A stretch of 31,112 nucleotides of DNA from a virus. Shown one piece after another: positions 1 to 8,700 of the stretch (position 1 is its first letter; every line of letters starts with the position of its first letter). The translations under genes were made by a program, and so were the position numbers. Below the pieces are notes generated by a model. That model did not search any database, was not told where the DNA came from, and saw nothing but the letters and a program-made list of their open reading frames with translations. Location: positions 1-31,112 of the IMG/VR virus record IMGVR_UViG_3300025695_000064. One strand, 5' to 3'.

Positions 1-158
1 CCGGAAACCTACTTGCTTTCTTCCACGTATATAATTTGCGAAGCGGTGAAGGTGCGCAAGAAGAAGCTAAAGAGTTTGCAGCTTTACTAAAAGAAAGTAT
101 TGAACCAGAGTTTCCTATCTCTTGGGAAGCTTTAGAAAAAAGAATAAATAAAAATTAA
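1..158 (+). CDS. thyX: Thymidylate synthase ThyX, C-terminal fragment
   Basis: Partial gene entering from the left edge; the reading frame starts at base 3 and ends with TAA at 156-158, leaving 51 visible residues. ThyX makes dTMP from dUMP using FAD and methylenetetrahydrofolate. The fragment matches my memory of the end of the ThyX fold: an Asn-Leu-rich helix, then the LR..…AQ.E segment (here LRSGEGAQEE), whose arginine helps bind dUMP, then an acidic helix and a closing P-x-(S/T)-W-E-A motif (here PISWEAL). The RHRxxS signature would lie outside the window. It sits 11 bases upstream of nrdB, a neighbour that fits dNTP supply for phage replication. The call rests on a short C-terminal match only; the nearest alternative is an unrelated metabolic protein. 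Confidence 0.72.
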   Translation, partial: GNLLAFFHVYNLRSGEGAQEEAKEFAALLKESIEPEFPISWEALEKRINKN

Positions 159-169
159 GGTATTAAATA

Positions 170-1120
170 ATGAGTCTCTTAGAAACAAACACAGCATATA
201 AGCCTTTTAAATATCCTTGGGCAGTAGAGAAAGCAGTAGAACATGAACACCTTCACTGGGGGGAATGGGAAGCTAAGCTACAAGATGATGTTGCTCAATG
301 GAAAAGTGATAAGCTAACGATAGAAGAAAAGAATCACATCACACAGATACTACGTCTCTTTACTCAATCAGATGTAGCGGTAGGTACAAACTATATTGAA
401 CACTACTTACCTAAGTTTAAGAACAATGAGATACGAGCAATGCTTGCTTCATTTGCTAATCGTGAGTTCGTCCATCAACGCAGTTACGCTCTATTGAATG
501 ATACTCTTGGTTTACCTGAGAGTGAGTTCTCTGCGTTTACCGACGTAGAAGAAATGAAAGATAAACTAGAATTTATGGCTAACATAGACACAAGCAGTTA
601 CTCAGGCTTAGCGTTAGCCGTAGCACGTTCATCTATCAACGAAGGTATGTCTTTGTTCTCAGCGTTTGTTATGCTGATTAACTACACACGCTTCGGTAAG
701 ATGCGAGGCATGGGTGAGATTGTTCAGTGGAGTATCCGCGATGAAACACTACACTGTGAAGGTATGACTAAACTATTCCGAGAGTTTTGTGCTGAGCATC
801 CACGCATTGTGAACGATGAATTTAAAGCACACATCTATGGTATGGTACGTGAGGCAGTATCATTAGAAGATAAAGTAATCGACTTAGCTTATCGCATGGG
901 AGACATAAAAGGATTGCAAGCTAAGGAAGTAAAAGAATATATTCGTTACATTGCAGATAGACGTTTAATTCAATTAGGTCTTAGAGGTAACTACGCTATT
1001 AAAGATAATCCTTTACCATGGTTAGAAGCACTTATCTCTACTACATCTCATGATAACTTTTTTGAAACAACAGTAACAGAGTACAACAGCAATGGCTTAT
1101 CGGGTTCTTGGGGGTGGTAA
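170..1120 (+). CDS. nrdB: Class I ribonucleotide reductase, small (beta) subunit
   Basis: A 316-residue NrdB/R2 protein. It carries the metal cofactor and radical that the large subunit needs to reduce ribonucleotides to deoxyribonucleotides in the cytoplasm. Ligand positions can be matched to E. coli R2 by spacing: Asp68, Glu99 and His102 (REFVHQRSY), Glu158 (INEGM), and Glu192/His195 (RDETLH). The 31-residue Asp68-Glu99 and 34-residue Glu158-Glu192 intervals equal those in E. coli. Tyr106, four residues after His102, occupies the radical-tyrosine position, so a standard tyrosyl-radical enzyme is expected. The tail ends in a Gly/Ser/Trp-rich peptide suited to docking on the alpha subunit. 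The protein is shorter than bacterial R2 (about 375), as usual in phages. The large subunit is not in the window. The ATG at 170 follows TAAGG about 12 bases upstream. Confidence 0.95.
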   Translation: MSLLETNTAYKPFKYPWAVEKAVEHEHLHWGEWEAKLQDDVAQWKSDKLTIEEKNHITQILRLFTQSDVAVGTNYIEHYLPKFKNNEIRAMLASFANREFVHQRSYALLNDTLGLPESEFSAFTDVEEMKDKLEFMANIDTSSYSGLALAVARSSINEGMSLFSAFVMLINYTRFGKMRGMGEIVQWSIRDETLHCEGMTKLFREFCAEHPRIVNDEFKAHIYGMVREAVSLEDKVIDLAYRMGDIKGLQAKEVKEYIRYIADRRLIQLGLRGNYAIKDNPLPWLEALISTTSHDNFFETTVTEYNSNGLSGSWGW

Positions 1121-1341
1121 TGAAGGAATCAAAACTGTGTGGGTTTAGTATTCTAATTGATAAGAAAGGTAATCTTATTACAGAAGAATCCACAATAAAT
1201 GAATCAGACATTAACAATCTTTCAATGAAGGAAAATGAAAAACAATTAATTAAGTCTGTACTACGTACATTCAATAGAAAATCTGCTGAACTACATTCAG
1301 AGATTGAATCAGAATTACATGCAGTACTTACTCTACATTAG
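1120..1341 (+). CDS. Small hypothetical protein coupled to nrdB
   Basis: A 73-residue protein that I do not recognise. The ATG at 1120 shares one base with the nrdB stop (TAATG), which suggests translational coupling; this is preferred to an in-frame TTG at 1108 inside nrdB. The sequence is charged, with a short beta-like N-terminus (LCGFSILIDKKGN) and a helical Lys/Glu/Ser-rich remainder. There is one cysteine near the N-terminus, no membrane segment and no metal motif. It is the last gene before the convergent terminator. Position after nrdB might suggest a role in nucleotide metabolism, but glutaredoxin is unlikely because there is no CxxC. Function unknown. Confidence 0.6.
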   Translation: MKESKLCGFSILIDKKGNLITEESTINESDINNLSMKENEKQLIKSVLRTFNRKSAELHSEIESELHAVLTLH

Positions 1342-1354
1342 ATTCTAAGAGACT

Positions 1355-1395
1355 AAAAAGCCCCTAAAGATTTCAATACCTTTAGGGGCTTTTTT
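1355..1395. terminator. Bidirectional intrinsic terminator between convergent operons
   Basis: A perfect 15-bp inverted repeat, AAAAAGCCCCTAAAG at 1355-1369 and its complement at 1380-1394, with a 10-base loop. The A-rich and T-rich flanks give a U-tract in both directions. It lies between the end of the nrdB operon (+) and the end of the late operon (-), and it overlaps the stop codon of the last minus-strand gene at 1394-1396. Confidence 0.88.
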
Positions 1396-1648
1396 ATGCA
1401 CGTTTCTTAGCAGTCTTCTTTGCAATCTTCTTTGGTTGCGCAGAGTGTTGCTTTCCGGCTTTAGTATCCTTTCGCTTCTTCGCTGAGGTTGCTGCATACT
1501 CTGCATTACTTAGAGAGTCTATAGCTTTCTTAGGAAGATAGCGTTCGCCTGTAGCATCTGGACCTTGAGTAGAAGGCTTACCACTCTTAGTAGTCCAACG
1601 TTGGCGCGTCCATTTCTTTAAAGATTTCTGTGAGTCTTGTAATGCCAT
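1394..1648 (-). CDS. Small highly basic protein, possibly DNA-binding
   Basis: An 84-residue protein with 18 lysines and 5 arginines. The N-terminal part has a WTRQRWTTKSGKPSTQG segment followed by ATGERYLPKKAI. The C-terminus is a Lys/Ala tail (KKIAKKTAKKRA) like those of histone H1-type proteins. I remember similar short proteins in marine phages and large DNA viruses, all of unknown function. It is the distal gene of the late operon, with its stop inside the terminator hairpin. Its ATG shares one base with the stop of the upstream gene (TAATG). Nucleic-acid binding is an inference from charge alone; packaging into virions is equally open. Confidence 0.72.
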   Translation of the reverse strand: MALQDSQKSLKKWTRQRWTTKSGKPSTQGPDATGERYLPKKAIDSLSNAEYAATSAKKRKDTKAGKQHSAQPKKIAKKTAKKRA

Positions 1649-1842
1649 TAGTCTTTATAGCCTCCACCCTTTGCTTTGTATTGCTTAGCAAGCATCTGAG
1701 CTTTACGTGCTGACCATTGACCGGGGCTTCCCCCTTTACCGCCTGCCTTTATTTTCTCAAATAGGTTCTTGCGCATAGTAGGCTTAGTGTAATTGCCTGC
1801 TTCATTAACGGTTGAACCTTTAGAGTATCTGGCGCGTGGCAT
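1648..1842 (-). CDS. Small conserved basic phage protein
   Basis: A 64-residue basic protein. The visible pattern is an N-terminal ARYSKGSTVNEAGNYTKP block, then a helical RKNLFEKIKAGGKGG, then PGQWSARKAQMLAKQYKAKGGGYKD. I recall near-identical small proteins annotated as hypothetical in marine phages, so it is probably a genuine conserved family, but I know no function. There is no membrane segment and no cysteine. It lies between two other tiny genes, with 2 bases before it and a one-base TAATG overlap after it, so co-translation is likely. Confidence 0.7.
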   Translation of the reverse strand: MPRARYSKGSTVNEAGNYTKPTMRKNLFEKIKAGGKGGSPGQWSARKAQMLAKQYKAKGGGYKD

Positions 1843-1844
1843 AC

Positions 1845-2015
1845 TTAGTAGCCTTCTTTACCGCGTGAACTAGAATCTTTGTTGCCCTTACACATAGACA
1901 TTTCTAATTCTTGTACAGAGTTTTTAGAAACTTTACCGCCAGACATATAGCCCATGCGTTTCTTTTTCATCATACCGCCATACATTTTTTTAGTTCTTGA
2001 ATTACATTTAGACAT
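1845..2015 (-). CDS. Small Lys/Met/Gly-rich hypothetical protein
   Basis: A 56-residue protein. The ATG at 2015 is chosen because AAAAGGAAAC lies just upstream; an in-frame GTG at 2039 would add eight residues without a comparable binding site. The N-terminal half is unusually rich in Lys, Met and Gly (KKMYGGMMKKKRMGYMSGGKV). The C-terminal half is Ser/Lys-rich with a second cysteine. The MSGGKV segment matches a GGxV motif that recurs in larger virion proteins of this window. No known domain is recognised. It belongs to the run of tiny basic genes after the lysozyme. Confidence 0.55.
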   Translation of the reverse strand: MSKCNSRTKKMYGGMMKKKRMGYMSGGKVSKNSVQELEMSMCKGNKDSSSRGKEGY

Positions 2016-2032
2016 AGTGTTTCCTTTTGGGT

Positions 2033-2323
2033 TTACCACTTAACTTTACACGCCCAGTATTGAGCGCCGAGTTTGCTCTTCTTTTCATCACACTTATGAC
2101 GCGCACGAAAAGAGCTTCTACGCGCACGTTCTTTTTCGCTGTTAGGACTATTGCCCTCACCTCGAACTCCTTGCTGACCAAAGCGTACAAGCTTATACTC
2201 GTCTCCTTCTTTAGCCATTACAACATGAGATTTACTTGGATGCTTAGGAGTGCGCTTAGGTTTGTTCACTCCTTCTAATCCAAGTTCTTTCATTTTATTT
2301 TTTACTCTTTCAGGTATTGCCAT
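2033..2323 (-). CDS. Small conserved basic protein (RFGQQG...ARH...W family)
   Basis: A 96-residue protein starting at the ATG at 2323, which has GGAG six bases upstream; an in-frame TTG at 2341 is rejected. Visible elements are an N-terminal helix (PERVKNKMKELG), a basic TPKHPSKSH segment, a beta-like KLVRFGQQGVRG, then ARRSSFRARHKC and a C-terminal AQYWACKVKW. I remember this layout (FG turn, RH, terminal W) from small hypothetical proteins of marine phages, and it loosely resembles short proteins of giant viruses. His81, Cys83 and Cys98 could bind metal, though this is speculative. It overlaps the end of the lysozyme gene by 14 bases, and its ribosome binding site lies inside that gene. 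Confidence 0.72.
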   Translation of the reverse strand: MAIPERVKNKMKELGLEGVNKPKRTPKHPSKSHVVMAKEGDEYKLVRFGQQGVRGEGNSPNSEKERARRSSFRARHKCDEKKSKLGAQYWACKVKW

Positions 2324-2738
2324 AGTAGTCTCCAGTTTCAATCATGTATGCAACCTCTTTAGCTCTATGTCCTACCTGACGCGCCCAACGGCTGTCTAAG
2401 AACTCTAAAGATGCTTGCTTGTAGTTTGCTTGACTCATAGCTTCTAATGCTTTTACAAAGCCTCTCAGACGCGTTAAGCCTAGATTAAAACAAAGATTAA
2501 TCATAGCTTCTTGTCTAACCTTATCCAAGGATGTAAACCAATCAAAAGCAGAATCTAACTCTTCTATTATACGCTTAATGTCATTCAGAAGTAAGTAGTC
2601 AATCTCTTCCTCAGATAAACCAATACCTGAATCAGAAATATTTCTACCTACCCCAATGGTTTCGTAACCCATGCTACATTTATAAACATGGTTACGAACA
2701 CCTTCATGAATTTTTAAAGTTTCAATCAACTTATCCAA
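2310..2738 (-). CDS. Endolysin, T4-type lysozyme (glycoside hydrolase 24)
   Basis: A 142-residue muramidase that cleaves the MurNAc-GlcNAc bond of peptidoglycan at lysis. The catalytic pattern is E-x8-(D/C)-x5-T: Glu12 in IHEG, Cys21 in YKCSMGYETIG, and Thr27. Where T4 lysozyme has Asp20 this enzyme has cysteine, as in phage P1 Lyz. The C-terminal half aligns by eye with T4 lysozyme (INLCFNLG, SRWARQ..HRAKEV, TGDYY). There is no signal peptide or signal-anchor helix, so a holin should be needed to release it. No ATG is available: the start is TTG at 2738, four bases after the stop of the 2071-residue gene, with AAAGG upstream. It is slightly shorter than T4 lysozyme (164). Confidence 0.92.
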   Translation of the reverse strand: MDKLIETLKIHEGVRNHVYKCSMGYETIGVGRNISDSGIGLSEEEIDYLLLNDIKRIIEELDSAFDWFTSLDKVRQEAMINLCFNLGLTRLRGFVKALEAMSQANYKQASLEFLDSRWARQVGHRAKEVAYMIETGDYYGNT

Positions 2739-2741
2739 GAC

Positions 2742-5700
2742 TTATACCTTTAGCTTCTGATTTATTTGAAGTTTATCAGGGTCTGTAATAGAGTTCTTTT
2801 CAATTAAGTCTTTTAAATCTACGCCTACTTTCTCAGCAATCTTACTAAGACTATCGCCCTTCTGAACAATATACTCTGTAGTATCACCTATCTTACGTAA
2901 ACCACTTTCAACTTCTTGAGAATCTATCTTACCTAAATTCAATGTAACCTTAGCTCCAGTTCCGGGTGCGCTTCCTAAGTTCTTTGCAATTACATTGCGC
3001 ATCCAATGGTATGCTCCTTTATCTTCTTTGATTGCTTCTACTGCATCCTTTAAGAAGTTAACCCCTCTATATACTCCAGTAGCATCATTGAAGTCATACT
3101 CATCTTCTACTATTACATTGCCGTCATCATCTACATTGAAACGCGCACGTCCGATTAAAGTCTTCATGCTGTATAGAGGCTCAGCTACACCACCGAATAC
3201 TTTCTCAGCAGCATTATCAGCATTGTCTCTAATGTTTGCTGTCTTTTCTTTGTCGTACTTAAAGTCTCCTTGTAAGTCTGACTGTGCGCTTGCGCCCTTC
3301 TCAACGTTTAAGTAATCTTCATATGTGATATAGTCTCTTCCTTCACGCATCGCTTGCATTACTGTTGCGCGTAGAGCTTCTTTTTCTTTATTATTTAGAA
3401 TACTTTCATCAATATCAGGCTTCATGCTTTGAGGTAAGAAAGAAGTAGCAACATCCCGTACTATCCCTTGTACGTTTGCAGGAACAAGAGAATCAAAGAA
3501 TCCGTCTGGTCTTTCTTCTTTCTGTTCAACTACAATAGGAGCTTCTTTTTCTTCAGGCATTCTTACAGGCTCTGGCGCAGCTTCTTCTTGTTGTTCTTGC
3601 ACCGGATTAAACTTAAGCTTTTGTCCTGCGTATATTTTATCTGCGTCTTCAATTGCATTAAGCTTTTGAAGTTCTTCAACAGTAGTATTATTTCTTTCTG
3701 CAATAGAACTTAAAGTATCTCCTGATTGAATAACATAACCGCCTTCAAAGAATGCGCTACGCTCTCCTTCATCTCTAAGATTAAAGTTAGAGAAAGATTT
3801 AAACTGCTGAGGTTCAAAAAGAATATAAGAATACTCTTCTTCATTAGGCATTGAACGTTCTTTAACATTTTTATATTTAATAGAATCAAAGCCTAGTGAT
3901 TTTAACCACTCTCTAAACTCAACATTAATCTGAGCTTTAATTACATCCTGTTTAAAATCAAGTAAACGTTTATCAAAACCATCATCAAAAGATTCAGCTT
4001 GTAATTCAAGTAAAGTACTTTGTAAGTTGTTTACTTTATCTAAACCTTTTTTAATTTCAGAAAGACTCTTGCCTGCTTGCTCTGCAATGTCATCTTCAAT
4101 AAAATGCATTAAGTCTATTGAGTCATCCTGTCCCATAAACATAATATCTTCAGCTTCAAAAGTATTAAACTGCGAAACAACATCTTCGTCTTCTAAGACT
4201 AGAGGCTTCTTAATATCAATATAACCTTTAGTAATAGAAACAGGAGCATCACTAGATTGTATCTCAGAAAATAATCTATCATACTCTGACTTAGCTACTG
4301 TTGATTGACCTGCAATCTGTGAGAACTTATCAGCATCGGCAGCCAATAAAGCCATCTGTGCTGCTTGACCTTCTGTTCCAACATGTACACCTATCTCTCT
4401 TGGCAATGCAAATGCAATATCATAGTCTAAGTCTTGGTATTCGCTAACCGCACGATAGACAGGGACTTTAACCGCAGAATCTTTTGTAAATTCTTTTGGA
4501 GAAATAAGAGTACTTTCTTCTGCTAACTCCTCAAACATATCTGAAGGTTTAGTAGATGATGGGAATGTATTTAATATACGCTCCAAAGAATCTTTAAGTC
4601 TTGCATCTTCTTCTATTTCTTTTAGGTAACGACTAGCATAAGCATCTACACCTTCTGGAGAAAGTAGTTTACCCTCATCCTTTTTAGATAATTCATTTTT
4701 AATATAATCATAAACAGAAGTATCTTTATTTTTAGGAGTAACTGCCTCTGGTCTATGTCCACCAAGCTTAGCATAAGCATCGCGTAACTCACTCATAGCA
4801 TTGATTGTATCAAAAGAAATACCTAAATCAGGGTCTATTTCTTCTTCAAGTTCTTGGCGCAATGCATTGGCTTGTATCTGTTGCTCAGAGAATCCTTTAG
4901 ATTTTAAGAAAGCATCATAGTCTTCTGTGTCTACTAGCTCAGCAGTTTTTTTAGAGTGTTGTATATCTGCAAAGTCAGTAACAATTAAAGATTCTAAATA
5001 CTCTTCCATCTCCATATCATCAGGAACATCAAGCATATCTCCATCAAGTGTACGCTCATATGTTTCTTCTATTGCTAATTCTAAAGCTTCATCATCTTCA
5101 AAGCCTTGGATTTTATTAGCTGTGCGTGTAACAACATCAGGACTAAACACATTACCAGTAGCGTCATCAATAACTTTAGCTAAACCAGTAACGGCTTTAC
5201 CTACAAAACCGCCAACAGCGAACTGCTGTCGAGATGCCTGCATGTTATACGGTAAGCCTGTCATTTTATCTATGCGTGTAGATGGGTCTAAAGGTGCTTG
5301 AGGTACAGGTAAGTCTACCTTACCGCCTTCAAAAAAGTTTTCTCTTCCGTAGTTGCTTGGAAACTGTGGCGTGAGTTTCTTTTTAAGTTTTTTATCTGTC
5401 TTCTTTAAAAACTTTCTGTAGTTATCCATAGCATCTTCACCAAGAACTAGCTTACCTGCAGCATAGCCCGGTACTTTTTGACCTACGGTTTCAACAACAG
5501 AACTATTCATTAGCTTACTGACGTCTCCGCCAACAACACCTAAGAATGCAAGAGGTGCAGTAGCATAACTCTGAGAGTACATCGCTGTATCTCTAGCCCT
5601 TTCAACTAAGTCAAAGAATAAACCATTACCGCCCCAACGCTTAATAGCATCCCAGTTAGGGTTCTCGGCTTCTTCACTTTCGCCGTTAGTTCTTATGTAG

Positions 5701-8700
5701 TTAATTCCTCGCGCTGCTGCTGTGATAAGCATACCATTCATTATAATTGGAACAGCTTGCTTCTTATCTTTAGATACAGTCTTAGCCATATTCTTCAATA
5801 CAGTATTTGTAAATGCGGCAGGATAAGACATCAGTTGGAACAACCAAGCAGACTTTGGATTACTCATCCATTTAGATTTTAACCCAGAAGTAGATGTTGT
5901 TTGGAGTATTACTTCATTGGTAAAGCGCGTAGCACCGCCGAGTATTTCTTCATAGAAAGCATCCTCTGTTTTTGCACCGCCCTTAAACCAATTTACCGCT
6001 TTATCTACATCAATACCTAGCTCTAGCAACTCATCTATTTGTTTCTTAGAGCGACTTGTTGTGCCTGCTTTTGCACCTAGCTCTGCTAGTTCTTTTATAT
6101 TTTCATGAATTAGATTTTTACCAGAATAAAAAGAAGTTGCTTGTGCAAACTTTGTCCACTGGTCTAAGAGAGTTACCTTAAAGAAAGCATTACTTGCTTT
6201 TTGCATTCCTTCTGTGGCTAACTCTTCGCCTGATAATCTATTATCCATCTGAGCTAATCCCTGCTCAATAGCAATACCATGGCGGTTCATTTCGCGCCAA
6301 GCTTCTTCTGTAGTCATTCCAAACTTATCAATTAAGTCTTGATGCCCACGCTTAAATACTCTCTTAAAGCTTAGTTCAGTCGCTGCCCCAAAACCTTTAA
6401 CAGAGTTTTGAACACCACCCTTGGTTATGTTTAACATTACCTCAGTTAAAGACGAAAGCGTAGCGAGTGGAAGATAAGCTAATCTATTCATTAAACCATA
6501 AGCATCTACGCCTATAGCTAATTTCCCTGTGAATCCTTCAAGCTCTTCCCCAGTTTGTGAGCGGTAAACATCTAACAAACGTTCTTGTTCTACTTTACTA
6601 AGAGGAGTTCCTCGACTTTCTAATACTTCTTTATTGATTCGTGCAATATATTTTTTATTAAATCCTTTTATATCACGAACACCGAAGGTTTGTACCTTAG
6701 CTAATGAACGAGAAGCCTGTGTAACATATTGCTGCATGCTAAGAACAACATCATCATTAATAAACTTAATGAATTCTGCTTCGTTTTCACTGGTAATATT
6801 ATTAAAGGTACGCTTAGCAGAAAAGAAATGTCCACCTGTTCCGGCGTCAATCTGATTCTTTTTATTCAACATTCCTGCTACAATTTGCTGAGCGTCTTCA
6901 ATGCTTTTAGCTTCTTTATGCTTAACTAACAGTGCGGCAAACTCATCTTGATTTCTTTCAAGTGCGTTTCTATTCCACATACGAGGAACATAGTCTTCAA
7001 GCTTATGTTTAATTATTCCTGCATCTTTTAAAGCAGTACCCATTTCTGAGTATAGTTCTTTAATTCTAAGCGCTGCAGCATTAACTGCTTTTGATTCTGT
7101 TTTAATTCCACGTAAGGCATTGTTCAAAGAAGTATTTACTGCAGAATCAAGAGTACCATCCATTCGATTCTTAGCAATTTCTTCTACACTGACTTTAAAT
7201 TTCTCAAAGTAATTACCTTGAATTATCTGTTGATTCTCAAAAAAGTCTTTAGCAACAGCCCCTGCTTCTTTTGTTTTCTGTTTAAAGCCTTGTGCAAACT
7301 CATGAGCAAACAAACCTTGTAGTTTCTTAGCCGTAGGAGACATATCAACATAAGGAGAGAAAGAACCTGCAGCTTTACCTACGCTCTTTGCGGTAGCTTC
7401 GCTAAACAAGATTTTCATTTTGTGTGCAAAGTTAGCTCTAGGGTTAGGAGTTTGAGAAGCTACAATTGCAGCATGCTCAACCTCTTCCATTGTTGCCTTG
7501 CCTCCACCTACAGCTTTTACAGCTGATTGCACAGCAGGGCTTTCAACAATAGCCTCAGGAGTTTCTACATCTAAATCATCAATAATTTTAGGATTATAAA
7601 TAACATCATCTATTACAGGAGTTTCAATACCTGCTTTACTTAGAGCAACCTGCTCAGATTCAGAAGGAGTCTCTCCCTTAAGTAGTTTTAAACGTCCTTG
7701 TTCGATGCGTGATAACTCTGCTTCAGCTTTAGCGGCTTCTTCATGCGCATCTATTTTTGATTGTAGTGCATCTAACTTGTTTTGTTTTTCTTGTAATGCT
7801 TCTTTCTTTGCTGCTCTGCCTTTAGTTCCTTTTTTATTTACAACTAAGGGGCTTTTCTCTAAGGCTTCTTTTTCATCTAATAGATTTAGATACTCATCTC
7901 TTTTAAGTTTATTTCCTGAGGCAGAAGTAAGTGTAGAAAGATAATCAACATCACCCTCCACAGTAACAGTATCATCTTTAGGTGTAAAAGTTTTAACAGA
8001 CTTACGCGCTGACTCTGCGCCCTTAGCTTCTGCACGTTCTGCAGCTCGTCTCTGTTGTCGAGATGTAAATAAAGCTTCTGATTTTGCAAGCTCTTCTTCA
8101 GGAACACTAGCAGTAGCTGTAGGCGAAGTCTCATCAAGAGCATTGACTGCTTTACGTGTTGAAAGATTGTTTAATAATTTAGTTGCGCCTGCACCTGCTA
8201 CAGCAGATAACCCTGTAACAGCAGCGGTTTGTAATGGATTGTATTCTTCTCTTTCATCTAAAGATATTTCTAAACCTTGTGAAGATAAATCACTTAGTCC
8301 ACCAAAAACTCCGGTGTAAGCACCTGCAGTCTTAGCATTACTTGTAGTTAATACACCTCCTGCTTTTGTTAATGCTTGCTTAAGAGCTTCTCTTGCGCCT
8401 GCTTTTACCGTTGTAGTGCCTGCCGCAGCTGTACCGCCTGAAAAAATAGTAGCAGCTACAGTAGCAATTGTTTCTGGGTTAACAATAACATCAGTACCAT
8501 AGTCTGCAAAAGCATTAAGATACTCTCCAACGCCTGTTACTTCAGCATCTGCAAACTTAGAACGAAGTTTACGATAAGCTTCTTTTACATCTTCAGGAGC
8601 ATCTGAAACCATCATTGCACGATTAAACATTGTACCTATGCGGATGTTCTCATCTCGTAAAAACTCAACAGGGTCGGTATCGCCTGTAGTAGAAAAATCC

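Noticed and set aside
2016-2039. GTG start at 2039 for the small Lys/Met/Gly-rich protein
   Set aside because: The ATG at 2015 has AAAAGGAAAC directly upstream, and the extra eight residues cover that site.
2008-2190. Open frame of 60 codons on the minus strand overlapping the 96-residue gene
   Set aside because: It lies in another frame of a better-supported gene and has no start context or family resemblance.
4927-5301. Open frame of 124 codons on the plus strand
   Set aside because: It is antisense to the well-supported 2071-residue gene, is Ser-rich, has no ribosome binding site of note and matches no family.
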